Below are positions 6,376 to 12,180 of a stretch of DNA of 13,141 nucleotides, one piece after another. The translations under genes were made by a program, and so were the position numbers. The DNA lies in contig RGOY01000019.1 of the NCBI GenBank assembly GCA_010028225.1, positions 1-13,141 on the forward strand, given 5' to 3'. How positions within the stretch are numbered: position 1 is the first letter of the stretch; each line of letters opens with the position of its first letter. The DNA is from Actinomycetota bacterium (GTDB lineage: Bacteria; Actinomycetota; Actinomycetes; Nanopelagicales; Nanopelagicaceae). Below the pieces are notes generated by a model that saw only the letters and a list, made by a program, of their open reading frames with translations, searched no databases and had not been told where the DNA came from.

Positions 6376-6629
6376 ACAGATTTGCAGATTTTTTGATTTT
6401 TTTACATGCTGGCGGCGGGCTGCGGCGGGTTCTTCCACCACCGTCAAATGGAAAGTCTTGACTGCCAGTTGACGGCGTATCAAAAAACCTCAAAAAAATG
6501 AAAAAATCAAAACTCTCTTTGCCGGCAAGACATCAAAACGCGGTTGCGTGCGGGGCTCCAACAGTCAAAGTCTGGAAAAGGAGAAGGGGTGGAATCCGTC
6601 TTGGACTCCACCCCCGAAATGAGATTTGG

Positions 6630-6649
6630 ACTTATCTAGTTAGATAAGT
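6630..6649. terminator. Inverted pair of 11-bp sites after the four-gene unit
   Basis: ACTTATCTA (6630-6638) and TAGATAAGT (6641-6649) form a 9-bp perfect stem with a 2-nt centre, directly after the stop of the 131-aa gene. It could be a weak terminator or a double binding site; the centre is too short for a good RNA hairpin. Confidence 0.5.
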
Positions 6650-6650
6650 G

Positions 6651-7046
6651 CTACTGGTTCTTCAGGTAGTCCTCAATGGTCGGAATGACCTTCTCTGCCA
6701 TTTCCTCTGATTCCCTGACAGCCATTGCGTCAAGAATCAAATCATCAAGTAGGCATGCTATTGAGTGTTCTAGGTTTGTCAGTTCCCGACCATTCGTGCT
6801 TGGGCGCAGTGTGCGAAGTGCCTCTAACTTCTCTTTCTCAGGAAGTTCTGCGATTCTAAACACTTCTGATTGGTTGTATCCCACTCTCTTTCCGTTGGCA
6901 AAGAACATGAACAACGCTTCGGTGAGCATTTGCAATCCCTCAATGCCAAGACCCAAGAACGGATTCTCCCTGTTTCCATTGTGGAGTGTTTGGTCAATGA
7001 CTTCGCTTGAGTATGGCTCAAGCACCTGCTTCATGTCGTCGTTCAT
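6651..7046 (-). CDS. Hypothetical protein
   Basis: A 131-aa protein, MNDDMKQVLEPYSSEVIDQ..., predicted mostly helical with an acidic C-terminus. Residues 30-55 (LGLGIEGLQMLTEALFMFFANGKRVGYN) are hydrophobic but interrupted by charge, more like a protein core than a membrane helix. No family recognised. The ATG overlaps the stop of the upstream gene by 4 bp (ATGA), so translation is coupled. It is the last gene of a four-gene unit starting at 8236. Confidence 0.82.
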   Translation of the reverse strand: MNDDMKQVLEPYSSEVIDQTLHNGNRENPFLGLGIEGLQMLTEALFMFFANGKRVGYNQSEVFRIAELPEKEKLEALRTLRPSTNGRELTNLEHSIACLLDDLILDAMAVRESEEMAEKVIPTIEDYLKNQ

Positions 7047-7318
7047 TTGGCTTCTTCCTCTCCCTCGGACTTATCTAGTAAGTCATCATTATCGGGAATG
7101 ATGTGTTCATTCAGAATCAGCCGAATGTCAAGCAGTCTGTCACTCAGTTCGCTCGTAGAGAACAGGTCACGACCTGCACAATCAGAGAGAATCCCGTCAA
7201 TCATGTAGCGAATCACAACTGCAAGTGGACTATGCCCTTCTGTGCGTGGTGCGCTCTTTGCAACCACACTCAAGAGTTCGTCTATGTTCATCTTGCGTGT
7301 GTCAACTATTTCAGCCAT
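7043..7318 (-). CDS. Hypothetical small protein
   Basis: A 91-aa protein, MAEIVDTRKMNIDELLSVV..., helical with an acidic tail (LLDKSEGEEEAK). The LDKS in the tail is encoded by an in-gene 11-bp site at 7069-7079. The start overlaps the previous gene by 13 bp and the stop overlaps the next by 4 bp. No family recognised. The overlaps and shared length scale mark it as part of one co-translated set. Confidence 0.8.
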   Translation of the reverse strand: MAEIVDTRKMNIDELLSVVAKSAPRTEGHSPLAVVIRYMIDGILSDCAGRDLFSTSELSDRLLDIRLILNEHIIPDNDDLLDKSEGEEEAK

Positions 7319-7530
7319 TCGTATTCCTTCCCAGTTTCATCGGTGATTACGCATGTTTCGTGTGCGAGTGGTTGCGTCATGTCCTCTACTGCCCAATCAA
7401 GAATCGTATCTGCGATTCTCTCAATGGACACTTGTTCTTCTTCGTCAAAGTAAATGTCGTTGACAAGTTTCTCAACATCGTAGATGACTGTCCGTGTCAC
7501 TCTGATTTCTTTCGGCAGAGATTCACTCAT
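7306..7530 (-). CDS. Hypothetical small acidic protein
   Basis: A 74-aa protein beginning MSESLPKEIRVTRTVIYD. The frame runs 10 codons further upstream, but this ATG overlaps the upstream stop by 8 bp in the manner of the other genes here. It reads as one beta strand pair (IRVTRTVIYDV) followed by acidic helices (IYFDEEEQVSIERIADTILDWAVEDM) and a short strand (TCVITDETGKEYEWL). No family recognised. Confidence 0.76.
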   Translation of the reverse strand: MSESLPKEIRVTRTVIYDVEKLVNDIYFDEEEQVSIERIADTILDWAVEDMTQPLAHETCVITDETGKEYEWLK

Positions 7531-8236
7531 CGTCAACCCTGTTATCAGTAAGCAGGTCATGGAAACTCTGCGCCTTCATTGCCAACTTCAGATACTTCAT
7601 CGTGCCAAGCATTGCGTTGGTGAAGCGAGCCTCAGCCATTTCTTTGTTCTCGTCATTGAGCGTGACAACATCAGAAGAAGTTTCTCCGTAAATCGGAACT
7701 CCGTTGTCGTCGTATGTGTACGAGCAAGCACTCATGTAAATCGTGTCCTCGTTCCAGTCAACGCCTGAGACAACTAGACCCTCACGGACATTCGTGAATG
7801 GATTCTCTGCGAAATCCTTCGCCATGTCGCCATGCTCGTATTCAGGCTCTTTGTCGTCTTTCCCAATCAGGGGATTGCCATTCTCGCCAATACGCATGTA
7901 GCCCTCAACGGCGAGAAGAATGAAGTCAATCTCACAAATCGGCAACATCTTTACTGCGTCTGTGTAGCACTCAAACACATCTTCCTTATGAATGAGTGGC
8001 AACATCGCCACATCGTATGCCCTCGTTAGACCGAGTTTGTGCTGATACGCCTCTGCGCCTTCGGTGGTTTCGTCACGGCTGTCATTCTCGTTGTCTCGGT
8101 TGGTGCGACCAATCATCAAGACAGGTGGATTGTCGGTCATTGGACTTTCCTTGCACATTTCACGCTTCGCAAACTTGTGACGCTTCATCACATCTTCCAG
8201 TATCTTGCGAATGTCGTCTTGGACTACGGTATTCAT
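7523..8236 (-). CDS. Hypothetical acidic protein
   Basis: A 237-aa protein, very acidic, with GGGAGAA 6 nt before the ATG. An N-terminal charged region (1-75) leads to a likely folded core: AYDVAMLPLIHKEDVFECYTDAVKMLP (about 93-119), FILLAVEGYMRIGE, then TIYMSACSYTYDDNGVPIYGE (about 167-187) typical of an exposed beta hairpin. No family recognised. It is the first gene of the 8236-6651 unit, behind the promoter with -10 at 8267-8272. Low hydrophobicity and no signal peptide suggest a soluble cytoplasmic protein. Confidence 0.82.
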   Translation of the reverse strand: MNTVVQDDIRKILEDVMKRHKFAKREMCKESPMTDNPPVLMIGRTNRDNENDSRDETTEGAEAYQHKLGLTRAYDVAMLPLIHKEDVFECYTDAVKMLPICEIDFILLAVEGYMRIGENGNPLIGKDDKEPEYEHGDMAKDFAENPFTNVREGLVVSGVDWNEDTIYMSACSYTYDDNGVPIYGETSSDVVTLNDENKEMAEARFTNAMLGTMKYLKLAMKAQSFHDLLTDNRVDDE

Positions 8237-8266
8237 TTGGTTCTCCCTTGTCTTGTAGGTGTATTC

Positions 8267-8298
8267 ATCATACCAACGGTGGAACAGACTTATCTAGT
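8267..8298 (-). promoter_or_regulatory. Promoter of the four-gene unit
   Basis: Minus strand: 11-bp site running into GATAAGTCTG, 12 bp, then TATGAT (-10, 8267-8272). It lies in a 30-bp stretch identical to 12183-12212, so the spacer as well as the boxes is conserved between the two promoters. Confidence 0.8.
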
Positions 8299-8304
8299 GA
8301 GTTC

Positions 8305-8325
8305 GGTGGGGCATTTCGCCCCACC
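8305..8325 (-). terminator. Hairpin after the XRE gene
   Basis: GGTGGGGC (8305-8312), loop ATTTC, GCCCCACC (8318-8325): a perfect 8-bp GC-rich stem 10 bp after the XRE stop and just before the next promoter. No T-run follows on the minus strand, so it is a terminator-like hairpin, not a textbook one. Confidence 0.65.
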
Positions 8326-8335
8326 TACATCACCA

Positions 8336-8560
8336 TTACTTGCTGAAGAAGTTTCGGGCATCAACCTTCATTGCGTCACAGAGCAACAGGAATGTCGTCA
8401 TGCTTGGCGAGAAGTGACCGTTCTCAATACGATTCACGGTCTTTCGGTCAATACCAGCCTTATTGGCAAGAGCCTCTTGCGACAGGTCAAGCCGAATACG
8501 CTCGTTCTTGAGCCGTTCGGCAATCCTCATCGCTTTCTTCTCAACTGCTGTAAGTGCCAT
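8336..8560 (-). CDS. XRE-family transcriptional regulator
   Basis: A 74-aa single-domain protein of the Cro/C1/XRE type. The helix-turn-helix is SQEALANKAGIDRKTVNRIENG at 27-48, preceded by the usual helix RIAERLKNERIRLDL and followed by LLLCDAMKVDARNFF, the typical closing helix. At this length it has no effector or oligomerisation domain beyond the HTH fold, like many phage repressors and Cro proteins. AGGAGAAATAAC precedes the ATG. It lies 37 bp behind the Api92-like gene and is probably co-transcribed. Being the clearest sequence-specific regulator here, it is the best candidate reader of the dispersed 11-bp sites; that link is inference only. Confidence 0.92.
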   Translation of the reverse strand: MALTAVEKKAMRIAERLKNERIRLDLSQEALANKAGIDRKTVNRIENGHFSPSMTTFLLLCDAMKVDARNFFSK

Positions 8561-8597
8561 GTTATTTCTCCTTGTTTCGTTTGTTGTTTATGGGGGA

Positions 8598-9365
8598 TTA
8601 CGACTTATCTAGTAGGTAATCGTCATACTGACGGAATGTTAGTTTCTCCTTTCTCCTTTGATTTGAGCGAATCCATGACGCAGTAAGTTCCATTGCTTTG
8701 TTGCAGGAATCGTGCATTGAGTCATCACGCTCACATCGCCAATCATTCTGTGCTTCCCAGTAAGCGTCAACTTCGTCATCTGTGTCCTGTGGCATTTCCG
8801 AAATCTCTTTCGGTTCTTCGGTTTCACCTTCACCCTCAACGATGAGTTTGCCATTATGGATTACGACCCAACCAGCAAAGAACTCGGCTTCTTCCGTGAA
8901 CACAATACCGAATACGAGTTTCGGAAACTGCTCAGAGATACGAGCAATCAGACCGTTGCATGGCGACCATGCCGACTGAAACGAAAGAGAGATACTTCCT
9001 TCATTGCAGTTGTCCTGAGATACATAGACCTCGCTTGCACCCCACTTACTTCCCCACACGGAACAGGCATAGTCGTACCAGTCTTTGTAGCCATACTTAT
9101 CTAGGTTGTCCTGCATTTGCTTTACATGGTCAGCCTTCTCGTCATCAGGCACAGAACCAGCAACCGTATTCATCAACGCCTCTGGAATCGGGTCAAGGTG
9201 GTTGAGTGAATCAACTTCCACTTCTTTCTCGCCAGTCTCTACCCATTTGTCATCTTGGATTTCGCCTACCTTCTGCATTTCCTTCACCTTCATCGCCTTC
9301 AGGAAACGCTTGAGTTCGGGCTTTGTTCCTGTGACAGTCATTGTGTTGCTACACCAGTTTGGCAT
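8598..9365 (-). CDS. Api92/YubB-like ferredoxin-fold protein (DUF1281 type)
   Basis: A 255-aa protein with the hallmark start MPNWCSNTMTVTG of Api92-like proteins of phages and plasmids. Typical later blocks are present: SVWGSKWGA at 102-110, SAWSP at 131-135, ISEQFPKL at 143-150 and EEAEFFAGW at 158-166. The C-terminal 85 residues are acidic and extra to the domain. The family's function is not established. Two in-gene 11-bp sites fall in frame and encode NLDKY (88-91) and the last residues LLDKS, so the site shapes the protein's very C-terminus. Start supported by AGGG and the shared leader box; promoter -10 at 9399-9404. Confidence 0.9.
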   Translation of the reverse strand: MPNWCSNTMTVTGTKPELKRFLKAMKVKEMQKVGEIQDDKWVETGEKEVEVDSLNHLDPIPEALMNTVAGSVPDDEKADHVKQMQDNLDKYGYKDWYDYACSVWGSKWGASEVYVSQDNCNEGSISLSFQSAWSPCNGLIARISEQFPKLVFGIVFTEEAEFFAGWVVIHNGKLIVEGEGETEEPKEISEMPQDTDDEVDAYWEAQNDWRCERDDSMHDSCNKAMELTASWIRSNQRRKEKLTFRQYDDYLLDKS

Positions 9366-9398
9366 GTTCGCCCTTTCGTCTAGTAGGTGGTACGAACC

Positions 9399-9427
9399 AG
9401 CATAGCCCCATGCGCTCAGATTTATCC
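9399..9427 (-). promoter_or_regulatory. Promoter of the Api92-like/XRE unit
   Basis: Minus strand: GGATAAATCTG (9417-9427), 12 bp, TATGCT (-10, 9399-9404). Here the -35 element is a near-copy of the 11-bp site; a full 11-bp site (9432-9442) lies just upstream. The same paired arrangement is seen at 11040-11067. Confidence 0.75.
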
Positions 9428-9431
9428 ACCC

Positions 9432-9642
9432 ACTTATCTAGCAAGTTCTTCCACCACCGTCATTCAGTTGACGGACACTCTGCGCCCATTCCGTTCGCCC
9501 GACTTTGCCCCGACCCACCCGAAGCCAGCCCACTTCCTGCCGACCTGCCCGACGCCAACTCTTGCCGTGTGAGCCCCGGTGACAAGCCGTGCAGCGGGGC
9601 TTACTCGCCAGAAGCTGCAAAGATTGAGTTGACTTATCTAGT
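9432..9642 (-). repeat. Cassette A: five-part intergenic module
   Basis: In gene direction: 11-bp site (9632), hairpin (9572-9601), G-rich element (core 9510-9521), the 17-mer (9446-9462 on plus) and a second 11-bp site (9432), then the promoter. The order and spacing match cassette B at 11057-11252, although the connecting sequence differs. No gene is seen in this 270-bp gap. Confidence 0.75.
9572..9601 (-). terminator. Conserved GC-rich hairpin in cassette A
   Basis: AGCCCCG (9572-9578) pairs with CGGGGCT (9595-9601) across a 16-nt loop. The same 7-bp arms with a 16-nt loop of different sequence occur at 11195-11224. It lies after the last gene of the 10989-9638 unit, so it may terminate or cap that transcript. 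Confidence 0.6.
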
Positions 9643-9967
9643 CAGTAATGATTTCGTCTGCGTAGACGAGTTGCGTTTCGCTGATGCGCCAGCCGTGTGG
9701 ATGTTCGGTCCATGCGTACTTGATAAGTGATGTCCACTTATCTAGATAATCAAAAATCTCATCATCTGGAATCCCATAGTCATCGAAGTATGAACTGTCA
9801 TTAGGGTCTGCCGAGAATGACAGATACAGAAATGACCGACCCTCTGGAAACTCAACTCTGCACTTACAACCAATCAAGATTAGGCGACGAACCTTGATTG
9901 CGAGCATTGTCAGCAAAACACGGACCGTCACCCATAATGGCATGAAGAACTTATCTAGTAGGTTCAT
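9638..9967 (-). CDS. Hypothetical protein with N-terminal hydrophobic segment
   Basis: A 109-aa protein. Residues about 9-34 (MPLWVTVRVLLTMLAIKVRRLILIGC) are hydrophobic with interspersed Arg/Lys, possibly a membrane-associated helix. The rest is acidic with a mixed alpha/beta look (FLYLSFSADPNDSSYFDDYGIPDDEIFDYLDKWTSLIKYAW). No family recognised. The start overlaps the upstream gene by 17 bp, and an 11-bp site lies in that overlap, giving this protein LLDK and the upstream gene its stop codon. A second in-gene site encodes YLDKW, and its own stop TAG is part of the site at 9632. An ATG eight codons in is an alternative start. Confidence 0.7.
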   Translation of the reverse strand: MNLLDKFFMPLWVTVRVLLTMLAIKVRRLILIGCKCRVEFPEGRSFLYLSFSADPNDSSYFDDYGIPDDEIFDYLDKWTSLIKYAWTEHPHGWRISETQLVYADEIITD

Positions 9968-10193
9968 ACGCCATCTCGTTTATGTCTTTGCCGATGAGTT
10001 GTGATTCTGCGATACGAGTGAACGAGTGAACAATGTCGTCACTTGTGATACCCCACGAATCCAAAGCCCAAGCCAATAAAGTTCCATTTGCTAAATCACC
10101 CCACATGGCTTCCATTGCTTGCACCCGTGTCGTGGCAAGGAAGTAGTAGTTCTCCCAGAGAATGTCATCTAGTTCTTGCTCTGATAGCACCAT
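9951..10193 (-). CDS. Hypothetical small protein
   Basis: An 80-aa protein, MVLSEQELDDILWENYYFLATTR..., predicted all helical, with no family I recognise. The ATG is preferred over a TTG two codons upstream because AGGA lies 9 nt before it. Trp residues cluster in MEAMWGDLANGTLLAWALDSWGIT. The stop TAA falls inside an 11-bp site that also spans the start of the next gene. Confidence 0.75.
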   Translation of the reverse strand: MVLSEQELDDILWENYYFLATTRVQAMEAMWGDLANGTLLAWALDSWGITSDDIVHSFTRIAESQLIGKDINEMAYEPTR

Positions 10194-10202
10194 AGGCAAA
10201 TC

Positions 10203-10481
10203 CTATCTATCCTCGTCGTCAACTTCTGAACAGATTTCGCTACTGCTTAGTTCCTCTACCTCAAGTGGTGGGTCAACAAGATGACCCATTTTCCAAGTGG
10301 ATAGACCTTCTGATTTGTTCTTGAGCCAGTCGTATTTCTCGGCAGGGGTCATGTATGCCCACCCTGTCGGGAAGTCATCAACAGCAAAGAGTTCTACTCG
10401 TTCTGTCTCCACGATTATTTGTCGGCGAATGATAGTTGTTGTTCGCACATGGTTGGGAGAATGTGGCATTTTCTTCGGCAT
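10203..10481 (-). CDS. Hypothetical protein
   Basis: A 92-aa protein with a basic N-terminus (MPKKMPHSPNHVRTTTIIRR), a middle with MTPAEKYDWLKNKSEG, and a strongly acidic tail (VEELSSSEICSEVDDEDR). No family recognised. The ATG begins 1 bp after the upstream stop and lacks a clear ribosome site, so it is probably translated by re-initiation. Confidence 0.78.
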   Translation of the reverse strand: MPKKMPHSPNHVRTTTIIRRQIIVETERVELFAVDDFPTGWAYMTPAEKYDWLKNKSEGLSTWKMGHLVDPPLEVEELSSSEICSEVDDEDR

Positions 10482-10482
10482 T

Positions 10483-10989
10483 TCAGTACCAGCAGTCCGA
10501 GCCGTCTGCCTTCTCGGCAGCCCAACGCAACCACCACGCAGCGTATCTCAACTGAGTTGTAATGTCCTCTCCGTCAAGCATTGGCGTAGTTCCTTCTTCG
10601 CTATGTGACTTGAGAGCGTAGTCAATGTCGTCAGCAAGAGCGATACAACTTTCGGGGGATTTGGTTGTTTGATTTTCATTGTCTCCGTAGAAGTCGTTCT
10701 CTGAAATGCCAAGAGCATCAAGCATGTAGTTTCCATACTTGCCCCGATACCAACAGGGCGTTCCAAACATTCCAGTCACGCTGTCAGCCTCAGAGAACTC
10801 GGTCTGCTTTGCCAAGTCGTTGCGATACGGACAGCCACCTCGCTTGTGTGTTTCATCGCACCCGATAGATGAAATCGGTTCACCGTTATCGTCAAGCAAT
10901 GGCTTGCCGTCTTTGTCCAGTCTGCGAAGCATTACGACTGTTCCCTGTTTCTTACAGGGGAGAATGTGTGGAATGTTGTCCAAGCCCAT
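10483..10989 (-). CDS. Hypothetical Cys-containing protein
   Basis: A 168-aa protein, MGLDNIPHILPC..., with Cys at 12, 44, 53, 79, 115 and 166. The conserved-looking blocks GCDETHKRGGCPY (43-55) and GTPCWYRGKYGNYML (76-90) suggest a metal- or disulphide-stabilised fold. The C-terminal helix TTQLRYAAWWLRWAAEK is Trp-rich. I do not recognise the family. It is the first gene of a four-gene unit, behind a promoter with -10 at 11022-11027, and GGGAAC lies 5 nt before the start. Confidence 0.82.
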   Translation of the reverse strand: MGLDNIPHILPCKKQGTVVMLRRLDKDGKPLLDDNGEPISSIGCDETHKRGGCPYRNDLAKQTEFSEADSVTGMFGTPCWYRGKYGNYMLDALGISENDFYGDNENQTTKSPESCIALADDIDYALKSHSEEGTTPMLDGEDITTQLRYAAWWLRWAAEKADGSDCWY

Positions 10990-11021
10990 GTTCAGTTCCC
11001 TTCGTTTAGTAGGTACGCACT

Positions 11022-11050
11022 ACGGTACAGCAAGCCAAACAGATTTATCC
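11022..11050 (-). promoter_or_regulatory. Promoter of the 10989-9638 unit
   Basis: Minus strand: GGATAAATCTG (11040-11050), 12 bp, TACCGT (-10, 11022-11027), followed by the leader box at 11000-11014. The -10 is the weakest of the six, but the spacing is identical. A full 11-bp site (11057-11067) lies immediately upstream. Confidence 0.7.
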
Positions 11051-11056
11051 AATGGC

Positions 11057-11252
11057 ACTTATCTAGTTCGCTTTCCACCACCGTCATTCGGTTGGAGTGA
11101 TGTACGACCCAACCACAGGTCGTCAGCGAACTCAACTTTACCCCGACCCACCCGACGGTGCGAAAAAATAACTTTATTCTTCGCCCAGCGTGTGAGCCCC
11201 GGGGGCATGTGCAACTGCGGGGCTTCCATTGTCGGGGGCGAACTTATCTAGT
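11057..11252 (-). repeat. Cassette B: five-part intergenic module
   Basis: In gene direction: 11-bp site (11242), hairpin (11195-11224), G-rich element (core 11143-11154), a copy of the 17-mer (11071-11086 on plus, CTTTCCACCACCGTCA) and an 11-bp site (11057), then the promoter. This is the same order as cassette A. With the flanking hairpin at 11269-11337 it fills the 352 bp between genes; no coding sequence is visible. Confidence 0.75.
11195..11224 (-). terminator. Conserved GC-rich hairpin in cassette B
   Basis: AGCCCCG (11195-11201) pairs with CGGGGCT (11218-11224) across a 16-nt loop, and GTGTGAGCCCCGG is identical to 9567-9579. Arms and loop length are conserved while loop sequence is not, which favours a structural role. 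Confidence 0.6.
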
Positions 11253-11268
11253 AAGTAATCGGGTCGGC

Positions 11269-11337
11269 ACTTATCTAGTGAGATAACCAGCCAGCCTCTC
11301 CCACCGTTGGCAAGTGGGAGAGACTGACTAGATAAGT
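11269..11337 (-). terminator. Hairpin framed by inverted 11-bp sites
   Basis: CTCTCCCAC (11296-11304) pairs with GTGGGAGAG (11314-11322), loop of 9. An ACTTATCTAGT (11269-11279) on one side and ACTAGATAAGT (11327-11337) on the other form an outer 11-bp inverted repeat. It follows the stop of the 99-aa gene and is the likely end of the DUF3846 unit. Confidence 0.65.
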
Positions 11338-11341
11338 GTGG

Positions 11342-11641
11342 TCAGTCCTTCTCCGTTGAGATACCAGCACGGCTCTCGTAGCCACGAACAGCGTGTGAGA
11401 TAGTGCCGTAGTAATCCCCGAAGTGCGCTTGGAACACTTCGTCACGCAGGGCGACATTCCACACGGCGTAGCGTGAGTAGTTGTCGTTCGGCAAGTAGCA
11501 CAACGCAACCCAAGTGGGAAGCAGTCCGTCACCACCAGCGATTACCTGATGAACGGCGATTACGAGCGCACCGTTGGGAAGTGTCTCGCCAATGGACAGG
11601 TGGCGAGACTTATCTAGTGAGTAAATGGTTGCTTCGCTCAC
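11342..11641 (-). CDS. Hypothetical small protein
   Basis: A 99-aa protein starting at a GTG (VSEATIYSLDKSRHLSIG) that overlaps the upstream TGA stop, with GGAGAGG about 5 nt upstream. An ATG further upstream would lie inside the previous gene and give a poor Arg-rich start. The protein has a beta-rich look (ALVIAVHQVIAGGDGLLPTWVALCYL, then NYSRYAVWNVAL). No family recognised. SLDKS near the N-terminus is encoded by an in-gene 11-bp site at 11608. Translationally coupled to the DUF3846 gene. Confidence 0.78.
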   Translation of the reverse strand: MSEATIYSLDKSRHLSIGETLPNGALVIAVHQVIAGGDGLLPTWVALCYLPNDNYSRYAVWNVALRDEVFQAHFGDYYGTISHAVRGYESRAGISTEKD

Positions 11642-12147
11642 TTGTCCTCTCCGTTCTGCTCGTAAATGTCGGCTTCGCTCAACTTGCCCAAGAGCCACGC
11701 CTCAAACTGTTCGTCGCTCATTGGTACGACCTTCGGGTTCAGGTCAATGTTCGCCACTTCACGCTCAACGACTTCACGCACTTTCGGGTCGTTGTGAACT
11801 TCCTGAGCGAGCCTTGCGAAGTCACTCGTCAAGAACGCTTCGGGCAGGTCGTGGTTCTCTCCGTCATACTCGCCCTGCTCATTGAGTGAGCCAATGATTA
11901 CGCAGTCTCCGACAAGTGGGCGAGCGAACAACGCAGAAGCGACATAGTTGATAGGAAGCCCAATGAGCAACCCCTCGTCGTGAATGTACCCGACGATTTG
12001 GTTCGTCGGCTCGTCGTTGTCGTAGTTCCTCACGCAGTCAAACCAGCCACCTACTAGGTGGTTGATGACTTTGTGCGCTTGCTCGTCGGGCAGGTCAAAC
12101 GGTGTGACCGTTCCTTCTGATTTGATGAGTAGTGCTTTGGTTGGCAT
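11638..12147 (-). CDS. DUF3846-like protein
   Basis: A 169-aa protein. Its N-terminal 90 residues follow the DUF3846 pattern: a lead helix ending in LVGGWFD (31-37), then the small-residue block HDEGLLIGLPIN (56-67) and LVGDCVIIG (78-86). The domain is frequent in phages, plasmids and integrated elements; its function is unknown. The C-terminal half is acidic and helical. Start supported by AGGGGG 4-5 nt upstream and a leader-box-like stretch. It heads a two-gene unit with promoter -10 at 12181-12186. Confidence 0.85.
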   Translation of the reverse strand: MPTKALLIKSEGTVTPFDLPDEQAHKVINHLVGGWFDCVRNYDNDEPTNQIVGYIHDEGLLIGLPINYVASALFARPLVGDCVIIGSLNEQGEYDGENHDLPEAFLTSDFARLAQEVHNDPKVREVVEREVANIDLNPKVVPMSDEQFEAWLLGKLSEADIYEQNGEDK

Positions 12148-12180
12148 TTCTCCCCCTTCGGGTGTCTAGGTGATGAATAC

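Larger units (their letters stand above)
6297..6650 (-). other. Long intergenic region, cassette D
   Basis: No gene seen in 354 bp. In gene direction it holds an inverted pair of 11-bp sites (6630-6649), GCGGGGCTCCAAC on the plus strand at 6550-6562, A/T-rich runs at 6480-6515, the exact 17-mer TTCTTCCACCACCGTCA at 6430-6446, a variant 11-bp site at 6365, the promoter, and the G-rich element at 6319-6340. Two parts are shared with 2356-2479 and two others with cassettes at 9432 and 11057. Confidence 0.7.

Noticed and set aside
9106..9730. Plus-strand open frames over the Api92-like gene and cassette A
   Set aside because: They cross repeats and hairpins, are rich in Pro, Ser and Cys, and are antisense to a recognisable family.
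10194..10199. TTG start for the gene ending at 9951
   Set aside because: The AGGA is only 3 nt from that TTG but 9 nt from the ATG two codons later.
2356..11086. The 17-mer as an L5-type stoperator (GGTGGMTGTCAAG)
   Set aside because: On the minus strand it contains GGTGGAAG but lacks TGTCAAG. It has only seven copies at gap positions, and the 11-bp site fits the stoperator role far better.
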